A DNA stretch of 64,000 nt. Source: an uncultured Sphingomonadaceae bacterium. Lineage in GTDB: Bacteria > Pseudomonadota > Alphaproteobacteria > Sphingomonadales > Sphingomonadaceae. Below, piece by piece: positions 45,974 through 53,235 of this stretch. Position 1 is the stretch's first letter. Each line of letters begins with the position of its first letter. The translations under genes and the position numbers were made by a program. The DNA is taken from the NCBI GenBank assembly GCA_947493215.1, contig CANLQE010000001.1, forward strand, positions 868,001-932,000, written 5' to 3'. The notes beneath the pieces were generated by a model. The model saw nothing but the letters and a program-made list of their open reading frames with translations, was not told the DNA's origin and made no database searches.

Positions 45974-46840
45974 TCAGCGTTTCGGTGGGCGAGGGAATAA
46001 AACCGGTGTTCGTTTGCAATAATCGATATATTCTTGGTCATTGCCCCATTTTTTTTGACCACTGGCTTCCAGCAAAGGAATACCGCTGACCCGCGTCAGC
46101 AGGAATGTGACGAAAATGGGAGAGATGATGGTAACCCACTGCCAACCGATCAGCAGCGGCAACGACATTATCGTGACACCCGTCCAGAGGAGAATTTCGC
46201 CAAAATAATTGGGGTGCCGGGACCAGGACCAAAGGCCCACAGAAATAAATTTGCCCTTATTCTTTGGGTCCGCACGGAACGCAGATTTTTGTCGGTCGGC
46301 AACCACTTCAAACGCAAACCCCGCAAGCCAGACCATGGCACCAACGATCAGGAACCCATCGATCGGCAATCGTGTCTGGGTTGTGATAATTAACAGCGCG
46401 CTCGCACTGGTCAAAATTATCCAGACGCCCTGAATGGTCCAAACCTGAAAAAACCGCAAAGGGTCGGTTTTAATTTTATCAAACCGAACATCTTTGCCGT
46501 CCGCTTTGATACGCTGGTATAAAAAAGATCCCAGGCGCAATGCCCATATCACAACCATGAACGCCACCAGCGCCGCGCGCAGATCAAGCGGTGCTGCCAA
46601 AATGCAAGCTACGGCAATGATCGTCAAATAGGTGAGCGACCCCGTCAAATCATAATATTTTTCCGTCTTGTAGACATTGGCGGGCACAAAGGCGCACCAG
46701 TTTACTCCAAAGGCCAGCAGCCCGCACAGCAGAAATACTGATATGCTGCCAAATTGTGATCCACCCAGTCCGCCAGCGTAGGCGACAGGCAAGCCAATGA
46801 GCAAAGCTATAACGATACCGATGATGGATTTTGCGTTCAC
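45974..46840 (-). CDS. DUF1295 family membrane protein (steroid 5-alpha-reductase C-terminal fold)
   Basis: A 288-residue protein with seven to eight hydrophobic segments. VGLWSWSRHPNYFGEILLW is the hallmark of the ICMT/steroid-reductase fold, which binds a nucleotide cofactor or SAM at the membrane face; QVWTIQGVWI is also typical of DUF1295. Probably a reductase of a lipid or isoprenoid, not established. It is 63 bases upstream of, and codirectional with, the BASS gene. Confidence 0.87.
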   Translation of the reverse strand: MNAKSIIGIVIALLIGLPVAYAGGLGGSQFGSISVFLLCGLLAFGVNWCAFVPANVYKTEKYYDLTGSLTYLTIIAVACILAAPLDLRAALVAFMVVIWALRLGSFLYQRIKADGKDVRFDKIKTDPLRFFQVWTIQGVWIILTSASALLIITTQTRLPIDGFLIVGAMVWLAGFAFEVVADRQKSAFRADPKNKGKFISVGLWSWSRHPNYFGEILLWTGVTIMSLPLLIGWQWVTIISPIFVTFLLTRVSGIPLLEASGQKKWGNDQEYIDYCKRTPVLFPRPPKR

Positions 46841-47004
46841 GATTGGCCCCCACTATAAATGCGTAGTCTGCTCCGCCTACGCTGCCGATACTGCAGGTGC
46901 CAACAGATTCTATAGCCTGTAATTGATAGCTACATTCACTGCTGTCAATTTTTTTGCCTACGGTATTTGGTACAGGGGGGCGTCAGTAAAAGCGTAAAGC
47001 TTGA

Positions 47005-47592
47005 CTACTGACCTAAGGCACCAGGCGGTGGGCCACCGGGGATGCCGCCTTGTTGCTGCATTTGTTGCTGCAGCGCCTGCATCTGTTCGGCCGAGATGAA
47101 ATCAATCAGGGTCACGTCGAAAATCAAAATTGAATTTGCAGGCAGGTCGGGGCCGGGGGATTGCTCGCCATAGCCGAGTTCTGACGGGATCCAGATGCGG
47201 TACTCGCCGCCTTTTTGCATGAGTTGCAAGGCTTCGGAGAAACCGGGAACCACGCCGCCGACGGGCATAGGGGTCTGTTCGTTCGCGTCAAAGACACTGC
47301 CATCGCGCAAACGGCCTTCATATTTTACCAGCGCGGTATCGGTGGCGTTTGGTGACGCGCCTTCGCCGGGCTTCAGCACTTTATATTGCAGACCAGATGC
47401 GGTTGTAATGACACCGTCTTCGTCTGCGTTTCCGGCTAGCCACTGTGCGTTAGTCGCGCCCGTTTCCACCGCATTTTGCGTACCAGCATAAGCCAGTCCG
47501 GCAGCGACCAATAAAATCAAACCCAATCCTATCCATAATTTGGCCAGTGACCCTTTTTTGATCGGCCGGATGGGAACAGTGGTTACAGACAT
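47005..47592 (-). CDS. FKBP-type peptidyl-prolyl cis-trans isomerase, membrane anchored
   Basis: A 195-residue protein: N-terminal anchor (LWIGLGLILLVAAGLAYAG, residues ~19-37), FKBP domain ~65-170 (TTASGLQYKVLKPGEG, VKYEGRLRDGSVFDAN, PVGGVVPGFSEALQLMQKGGEYRIWIPSELGYGEQ, LIFDVTLIDF) and a Gln/Gly/Pro tail. It assists folding of exported proteins. Lies 48 bases downstream of rpsU on the same strand. Confidence 0.93.
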   Translation of the reverse strand: MSVTTVPIRPIKKGSLAKLWIGLGLILLVAAGLAYAGTQNAVETGATNAQWLAGNADEDGVITTASGLQYKVLKPGEGASPNATDTALVKYEGRLRDGSVFDANEQTPMPVGGVVPGFSEALQLMQKGGEYRIWIPSELGYGEQSPGPDLPANSILIFDVTLIDFISAEQMQALQQQMQQQGGIPGGPPPGALGQ

Positions 47593-47640
47593 GTCGGACT
47601 ACCTATTTAGTGAAAGCCAGTATTAGAAAAGCAGACAGGC

Positions 47641-47847
47641 TTAAATCGTGCCGTCGCGTTCCATCCGCTTACGCTCCATCTTACGGGCGCGGCGTACAGC
47701 GGCCGCTTTTTCGCGTGCACGCTTTTCAGAAGGCTTTTCGTAATGCCGGCGCAATTTCATTTCGCGATAAACGCCTTCACGCTGCAATTTTTTCTTCAGC
47801 GCCCGAAGGGCTTGATCAACATTATTGTCGCGAACCATGATTTGCAT
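47641..47847 (-). CDS. rpsU: 30S ribosomal protein S21
   Basis: A 68-residue, very basic protein ([52 protein letters not shown]), canonical for alphaproteobacterial S21, which helps mRNA binding to the small subunit. Followed by the FKBP gene. Confidence 0.96.
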   Translation of the reverse strand: MQIMVRDNNVDQALRALKKKLQREGVYREMKLRRHYEKPSEKRAREKAAAVRRARKMERKRMERDGTI

Positions 47848-48141
47848 AAGACTGAGTAACTCCGTTCAAAATCGTCTTCGGGCCGGGTATATTCATAACC
47901 GGCCGAAAATTGTTTAAGCCATAAAAAAGGGTTTGCAGATGATTCGTTCAGCTGCAGTTGCTGCGCGCCTAACAGGCTAATCCACCGATTTCAAGCATTT
48001 CCGACTCATTATAGTGTCATTTTTACCCCGAATTTTCAGCATTTTTGCGTGGAATTCCGGCGATGAAAGGCTTTTGATTATCATACCGGCCTGTGGCATA
48101 TCCGTTTCAAAGCGCAATTTAAGCGAATCAGGAGACAGATA
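47848..48141. promoter_or_regulatory. Divergent intergenic region rpsU / class II aldolase
   Basis: 294 bases without a supported gene; the 287-residue minus frame is a shadow of the aldolase gene. It should contain both promoters. I see no convincing operator or hairpin. CAGGAGAC 5-12 bases before 48142 is the aldolase ribosome binding site. Confidence 0.5.
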
Positions 48142-48906
48142 ATGGCGACGGCAATCAACATTCAATCGAGCTGCAGCGAAGACGAATGGAAGGCCCGTCA
48201 GCGGCTTGCCGCCTGTTACCGGATATTCGCTCATCTCGGCTGGGATGAGATGATTTTCAACCATGTCACACTGAAAGTGCCGGGCGAGGATGATGCGTTT
48301 TTGATCAATCCTTATGGCCTGCATTTTAGCGAGGTGACCGCGTCCACTCTGGTGAAAATCGATATTGACGGCAACACGCTGGACGGTTCGACCTATCCGG
48401 TTAACAAAGCCGGTTTTACGCAGCATAGCCTGTTTCACCGGGAACTGCCGGACGTTCACGCCATCATCCATACCCATACGACCGCGACAATGGCAGTGGC
48501 ATCGCTTGAGGGTGGATTGCAGCCCGTGAATTTCTACGCCGCCGCGATTGTTCCGCGCCTCGCCTATCACAAGTTTGAAGGCGTTACGGTTCACGCCGAA
48601 GAAGGGCCGCGGTTCCTCGCCAGCCTGGGAAAGAAACGGATGATGTTGCTCGAAAATCATGGACCTGTGGTGATGGGCAAGACGTTGGAAGAAGCGTTCC
48701 TCAACCATTGGGTGCTGCAACGCGCTTGTGAAATCCAGATGCAAACACTCGCCATGGGCAAGCCCTTGGTGATTGGTGAAGAAGTTATCAGGAAGCATCT
48801 CGCCAATCTGTCGCAGGCATCGATTGATCCTGCCATTCAAGGCGTTCCGGAATTTGATGCGATGGTGCGGCTGATTGACCGCGAAGACAAAAGCTGGCGG
48901 GAATAG
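48142..48906 (+). CDS. Class II aldolase/adducin family protein
   Basis: A 254-residue protein with the adducin-type fold: LAACYRIFAHLGWDEMIFNHVTLKVPGEDDAFLINPYGLHFSEVTASTLVKID, the zinc-binding HTHTTATMAVA and ENHGPVVMGKTLEEAF. Members include fuculose-phosphate aldolase, but this group lacks an assigned substrate in most genomes. It lies 56 bases upstream of the 2Fe-2S gene. Confidence 0.9.
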   Translation: MATAINIQSSCSEDEWKARQRLAACYRIFAHLGWDEMIFNHVTLKVPGEDDAFLINPYGLHFSEVTASTLVKIDIDGNTLDGSTYPVNKAGFTQHSLFHRELPDVHAIIHTHTTATMAVASLEGGLQPVNFYAAAIVPRLAYHKFEGVTVHAEEGPRFLASLGKKRMMLLENHGPVVMGKTLEEAFLNHWVLQRACEIQMQTLAMGKPLVIGEEVIRKHLANLSQASIDPAIQGVPEFDAMVRLIDREDKSWRE

Positions 48907-48962
48907 TGAAAGCTCGTTAGTCAGGGAATATCAGGAACGGATTTCCCAATGGCTGAGATCAC

Positions 48963-49502
48963 ATGACCAAATTCACCGTCAATAACCGGCCAGTCGAATA
49001 TCGGATGGACGAGCGAACGCCATTGCTATGGGCGTTGCGCGACGCATCAAATTTGACCGGCACGAAATATGGTTGTGGCACCGGGGATTGTGGGGCCTGT
49101 ATGGTCGAAGTGGACGGCGAGGCTATCCGCAGCTGTCTGGTCACCATCGGAGAACTGGAAGGCCGGTTCATCACCACCATCGAAGCTTTGTCGCGCGATC
49201 GCAGCCATCCGGTGCAGCAAGCATGGGCAGCGGAAAACGTGCCCCAGTGCGGATTTTGCCAATCGGGTATGATCATGGCCGCGGCCGTCTTGCTGAAAAA
49301 AAATGATAATCCGTCCGATGATGATATTGACGAGGCGATTACCAATATCTGTCGCTGCGGCACTTATCCGCGGATCAGGGAAGCGATTCAGCGCGCCGCC
49401 CGGGTCGCGCGCGGAGAGGATGTGCTCAGTGCAGCGCCGCCGCCGGGCATTGATCCGGCAGATGCCGCCAAAGCGGTGCCGGCGCTGACACCCAAAAAAT
49501 AG
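48963..49502 (+). CDS. (2Fe-2S)-binding subunit of a xanthine-dehydrogenase-type hydroxylase, orphan
   Basis: A 179-residue small subunit of the molybdenum hydroxylase family (IorA/CoxS type). Two cluster motifs are complete: GTKYGCGTGDCGACMVEVDG with RSCLV, and PQCGFCQSGMIM with ICRCGTYPRIREAI. It should relay electrons from a molybdopterin subunit, but no large subunit gene is adjacent. The C-terminal ~30 residues are Ala/Pro-rich. Confidence 0.92.
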   Translation: MTKFTVNNRPVEYRMDERTPLLWALRDASNLTGTKYGCGTGDCGACMVEVDGEAIRSCLVTIGELEGRFITTIEALSRDRSHPVQQAWAAENVPQCGFCQSGMIMAAAVLLKKNDNPSDDDIDEAITNICRCGTYPRIREAIQRAARVARGEDVLSAAPPPGIDPADAAKAVPALTPKK

Positions 49503-49542
49503 CAACACTGGCGACGGGCGCTATCCCGCAGCGGCTATCCCG

Positions 49543-49686
49543 CTAGAAATATGAGCCAAGATCTTTTTGAAATTGTCGCACGGCTTTGCCAAAAGCCATT
49601 GGTACGTCCCGCGGCTCACCGCGGTTCATGCTGGACCCGCCGAAGGGGTTGGGGGTGGGGTGTTTCGACCAGCCCAGCATGATCAT
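49543..49686 (-). CDS. Possible 47-residue protein downstream of the siderophore receptor
   Basis: A short minus frame found by hand (MIMLGWSKHPTPNPF..., ending ...FQKDLGSYF, stop TAG). It begins 31 bases after the receptor stop codon. The composition looks protein-like but there is no clear ribosome binding site and no family I recognise. It may be a real small gene, a remnant of a longer one, or chance. Confidence 0.3.
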   Translation of the reverse strand: MIMLGWSKHPTPNPFGGSSMNRGEPRDVPMAFGKAVRQFQKDLGSYF

Positions 49687-49717
49687 GTTCAGGCAATTTC
49701 TAAAAAACTGCCCATTT

Positions 49718-51904
49718 CTAAAAGCTGAATGTTGCAGTCAGACGGCCATTTATTGGTTCGCCCGTCGTAATATTGTCATTATTATGTACCGACGGGAAAT
49801 AGGTTTCGTCAAACAGATTTTCGATGTTCAACTGGATTTTAAACTGCTCGCTCACCGTGTAATAAAGTGCTGCGTCAACCCGTGTATAAGCAGGAATCCG
49901 GACGCTATTGTCATTTGTCGCAAACTGGCTGGACTGGTGTGTCACGCCGAGGCCAGCGGAGAATTGATTGGTGAAATCATATTTGGTCCAGAGCGAAGCC
50001 ATATTTTCCGGTACTTGGAACAAGCGCAGGTCTTGCCCGTTCACAGTGGCCTGATTGCGCTGTTCGCCATCAAGATAGCTGTAACCGGCATTGACCTGTA
50101 GCTTGTCGGTGACCCGACCAACCAGCTGTATTTCAAACCCTTCGGTACGAGAACCGGACAAGGTTGTGTCGCCTTGATTGTTCAGCAAAGTCGACTGATT
50201 ATCCCGGTCAAGACGGAACAGCGCCGTGGTCAGGCTGAGCCCTTCCGTGAGGTCCCATTTCAAACCGATTTCATAATTCTCGAAGCTCTCTGGTTCCAAG
50301 TCGACGGTACCGAGAGTGGTGCCGACGGTGGGCGTCAACGTAAGGAACTGATCACCGGAGCGTGGCAGGAAGCTCTTGGAATAACTGGCATAAAGTGAGA
50401 TATTCTCCTGCGGCTTGTAGATCAGGCCGACGCGTGGAGAGAATTTTTCATCTTTCCGATTGAGGCGAACGCCATTCTGGATATCGTTCACATCAATATC
50501 GAAGCTGTCAAAACGGACGCCGCCGACAACCTCGAAATGGTCGCCGATGCTGATCTGGTCCTGTATATAGAGCGAAAAGAATTTCAGGTCCGAAACGCGG
50601 TTTCTAGTGGACGCGGGGAAACTGAAAGCCGGTTGTGCAATGGGATCGGTTAGCGGGATGGTGATCTGGTCATCCATCGAATCCGCGAACAATATATCCT
50701 GTCGGGCGTTGGCGGACTGTTGCTGGCCGATTTCATAACCGAGCAACAGCGTGTGACCGATAGGACCCGTATCGCCGGTCCACAGCAAATTTCCCTGGGT
50801 AATGAAATTTTCCCGGTCGGTGGTGTCGTTATAACCATCCAATGTGACCGAGTTAACTGCTGGCGTGAGCCGCGCATCATTCAAGCGGGCATCGGTGGGA
50901 TAGACGTTGCGGTAGAGCTTGTCATAATCTGCATAAAGCGTTGTTGCGTTGAAGCTGAGTGTATCGCTGAAATCATGCTCAACCCGCAGTTTCAGAATAT
51001 GGGCTTGCAAGGTGGTCTTGTTAACGCCGTCAAAGCCGAAAAGAGTATCGCGAAATCCGCGCAAGGGACCGCAAGGGCTGTCGAATGAACAAGGGTTCCC
51101 GACGGCCCGCAATTCCGCAGGATTGCCGCGATCGACCGAGCGGTCGTCATCGATATATTCGTAAGAGAACAAAATCCGGCTTTGGTCGCTCAGTTCCGCG
51201 CCGATTGTCGGGTTGATGGCAAAGCGTCGACCGTCAAAGAAATCACGGTGGTTGTTAAATTCTTCGTATAAGCCATTGATGCGAAGCGCCGCGCTGTCCG
51301 CAATATCTGCATTGACGTCGCCGCTCACATAAAAGGCGCCGAAACTGTCCACGCTAGCGGTTGTCGACCCAAAGGTCTCGCCGCTGATGGGGGATTTGGT
51401 GACACGGTTGATGATGCCGCCGCCGCCGCCACGGCCAAAGATCATCGCATTCGGGCCTTTGTGAATCTCGACGCGTTCCAGATTATAGAGCGGGCGGAAA
51501 TATTGTACGTCATCGCGAATGCCATCGACGAAAAAATCTGCCGTTGTGTTCTGGCCACGGATGGTAATTTGATCGCGATTGCCCTCGCCCTGGCCAATCG
51601 AAGTGCCCGGCGTGTAGCGCAATATGTCACCAATATCTTGCAAGGCTTGATCATCAAGCTGCTCACGAGTGACGGCAGAAACTGTCTGCGGTGTGTCCAG
51701 CAAAGGCGTGCCGGTTTTCAGGCCCGCACTGCTAATCGCGACATAGCCGTCTTTTTCTCCGGTAACGATAATTTCATTCTGATCATCATAGCTCGCTTCA
51801 TCCAAGGTTCCGTCAGCTGCAAAGGCCGGGTTGGGGCCCATGGCCAAAACCATCACACTGGCAGCGGACAAAAGCTTGGTGTTGCGAAAACGTGATGAAA
51901 TCAT
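49718..51904 (-). CDS. TonB-dependent siderophore receptor
   Basis: A ~728-residue outer-membrane receptor. Signal peptide FRNTKLLSAASVMVLAMGPNPAFA, TonB box-like NEIIVTGEKDG, plug with TPQTVSAVTREQLDDQALQDIGDILRYTPGTSIGQGEGNRDQITIRGQNTTADFFVDGIRDDVQYFRPLYNLERVEIHKGPNAMIFGRGGGGG-type siderophore-receptor motifs, and a barrel ending in a terminal Phe (TATFSF). The group is close to Fiu/FhuE catecholate or hydroxamate receptors. ATG 51904 has AGGGA ten bases upstream; the track start is 111 residues too early, inside arsC. Two Fur-like boxes precede it. Confidence 0.92.
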   Translation of the reverse strand: MISSRFRNTKLLSAASVMVLAMGPNPAFAADGTLDEASYDDQNEIIVTGEKDGYVAISSAGLKTGTPLLDTPQTVSAVTREQLDDQALQDIGDILRYTPGTSIGQGEGNRDQITIRGQNTTADFFVDGIRDDVQYFRPLYNLERVEIHKGPNAMIFGRGGGGGIINRVTKSPISGETFGSTTASVDSFGAFYVSGDVNADIADSAALRINGLYEEFNNHRDFFDGRRFAINPTIGAELSDQSRILFSYEYIDDDRSVDRGNPAELRAVGNPCSFDSPCGPLRGFRDTLFGFDGVNKTTLQAHILKLRVEHDFSDTLSFNATTLYADYDKLYRNVYPTDARLNDARLTPAVNSVTLDGYNDTTDRENFITQGNLLWTGDTGPIGHTLLLGYEIGQQQSANARQDILFADSMDDQITIPLTDPIAQPAFSFPASTRNRVSDLKFFSLYIQDQISIGDHFEVVGGVRFDSFDIDVNDIQNGVRLNRKDEKFSPRVGLIYKPQENISLYASYSKSFLPRSGDQFLTLTPTVGTTLGTVDLEPESFENYEIGLKWDLTEGLSLTTALFRLDRDNQSTLLNNQGDTTLSGSRTEGFEIQLVGRVTDKLQVNAGYSYLDGEQRNQATVNGQDLRLFQVPENMASLWTKYDFTNQFSAGLGVTHQSSQFATNDNSVRIPAYTRVDAALYYTVSEQFKIQLNIENLFDETYFPSVHNNDNITTGEPINGRLTATFSF

Positions 51905-51923
51905 ATCTCTCATATCCCTAATG

Positions 51924-51940
51924 TGCGAATCATTCTCAAT
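51924..51940 (-). promoter_or_regulatory. Fur box 1 of the siderophore receptor promoter
   Basis: Minus-strand ATTGAGAATGATTCGCA resembles the Fur consensus of GAGAATGATTNNCA type, 20 bases upstream of the ATG. Confidence 0.65.
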
Positions 51941-51957
51941 ATCAGCGGCCGGACTAA

Positions 51958-51973
51958 TGCGAATAGTTCTCAT
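51958..51973 (-). promoter_or_regulatory. Fur box 2 of the siderophore receptor promoter
   Basis: Minus-strand ATGAGAACTATTCGCA, a second Fur-like site 34 bases (about three helical turns) from the first. Confidence 0.55.
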
Positions 51974-52069
51974 AAGCAATGGCATTTGTGGCGTTTCGCA
52001 ATTTTTCTTTGAAACATGTCGTGAGGTGGTGTTTATGGGGCACAATATTCTTCTCTTACGGAGCACATC

Positions 52070-52420
52070 ATGAAAGCGACAATCTGGCATAATCCTAAAT
52101 GCGGAACGTCCCGCAAGACTTTGGCCCTGCTTGAAGAGGCGCCGGATATTGACGTGACCGTCGTTGAATATCTGAAAAACCCGCCCAGCCGTGCCAAGCT
52201 GGAACAGCTGTACCGCGATGCTGGTATCAGCCCGCAAGAAGGCTTAAGAACGCGCGGTTCGCCCGCTGAAGAAATGGGGCTGACAGATGATAATGCCACG
52301 GCTGATCAGATATTGGACGCCATGGCATCAGAGCCGATTCTGATCGAGCGTCCGCTGGTGGAAACCGACAAAGGGGTCCGGCTATGTCGACCGCAAGACC
52401 GGGTACAGGAAATCATCTGA
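52070..52420 (+). CDS. arsC: Arsenate reductase, glutaredoxin-dependent type
   Basis: A 116-residue ArsC of the Spx/ArsC fold: IWHNPKCGTSRKTLALL holds the catalytic Cys, and PILIERPLVE holds the Arg that binds arsenate. No arsR or arsB lies nearby, so it is a stand-alone copy and could instead be a YffB-like relative, although the N-x-x-C-x-x-S-R motif favours ArsC. TTACGGAGC precedes the ATG. Confidence 0.9.
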   Translation: MKATIWHNPKCGTSRKTLALLEEAPDIDVTVVEYLKNPPSRAKLEQLYRDAGISPQEGLRTRGSPAEEMGLTDDNATADQILDAMASEPILIERPLVETDKGVRLCRPQDRVQEII

Positions 52421-52472
52421 CGGCTGCTTTTTTTTGGCGATCCTATCTTTTTATCAATTCCGGATCACATGA

Positions 52473-53204
52473 ATGGCCGTTATCGCAATATACAGCATGA
52501 AGGGGGGCGTCGGCAAAAGTTGCAGTGCCGTCAATCTTGCTTGGAATAGCGCGGTCAATTCATCCCGCCGAACCTTGGTTTGGGATATTGATCCGCAAGG
52601 CGCGGCATCATTCATCTTGAATGGCGATCGGCATAAAAAAGACCGAGCCCAAGCGATGATCGCTGGCGATATCAAACCCTCCAAGTTGATTAGGCCGACC
52701 AGGATAGACAATATCGACTTGCTGGCTGCGGACGTGTCGCTGCGCGGTCTTGACCGGTTTTTTTTCGATCTCAACAAAAAAAAGCATATGGGCAAGATTC
52801 TAAAGGAATTGAAAAAGGATTATGACCGGATCATTCTCGATTGTCCGCCGGGCCTGACCGAGACGAGCGAGCAGATATTGCGCAATGCTGATTTGGTGAT
52901 CGTGCCAGTCATTCCATCACCATTGTCGGAGCGCGCGCTGACGGATGTGCAGATGTTTCTGGACTCGCGTCGACGCAAACATGCCCCCCTGCTGCCCGTT
53001 TACAATATGGTTGATCGCCGCCGGACCATCCACAAGCAAGGCTTGGCGAAACAGCCCAAATGGCCGGTGGTGCCGATGTCTAGTGATGTTGAGCGGATGA
53101 CACGGCTGAAAAAGCCAGTAGGCGAATTTGCACCGCGCAGCCCTGCGGCTTTGGCTTATGCCAGAATCTGGCGCGGAATTGAAAAAAAGCTATCGAAGCT
53201 ATAA
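52473..53204 (+). CDS. Orphan ParA/MinD family ATPase
   Basis: A 243-residue deviant Walker ATPase: KGGVGKS (Walker A with the signature Lys), VWDIDPQGAAS and ILDCPPGL (Walker B). No parB partner or parS-like repeat is nearby, so a role in chromosome or plasmid partition is not supported; single ParA proteins often place chemoreceptor, cellulose or c-di-GMP machinery. Divergent-tail neighbour of the GGDEF-EAL gene (convergent, 31 bases apart). Confidence 0.88.
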   Translation: MAVIAIYSMKGGVGKSCSAVNLAWNSAVNSSRRTLVWDIDPQGAASFILNGDRHKKDRAQAMIAGDIKPSKLIRPTRIDNIDLLAADVSLRGLDRFFFDLNKKKHMGKILKELKKDYDRIILDCPPGLTETSEQILRNADLVIVPVIPSPLSERALTDVQMFLDSRRRKHAPLLPVYNMVDRRRTIHKQGLAKQPKWPVVPMSSDVERMTRLKKPVGEFAPRSPAALAYARIWRGIEKKLSKL

Positions 53205-53235
53205 CCCGTCGGACAGTCGGCGAAGCAAATATAAG

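Noticed and set aside
47977-48840. 287-residue minus ORF over the class II aldolase
   Set aside because: Shadow of the aldolase; no recognisable domain.
49627-49681. CATGCTGG/CCAGCATG inverted repeat as a possible insertion-element end
   Set aside because: No transposase, target duplication or second copy; the arms are short and lie inside a possible small frame.
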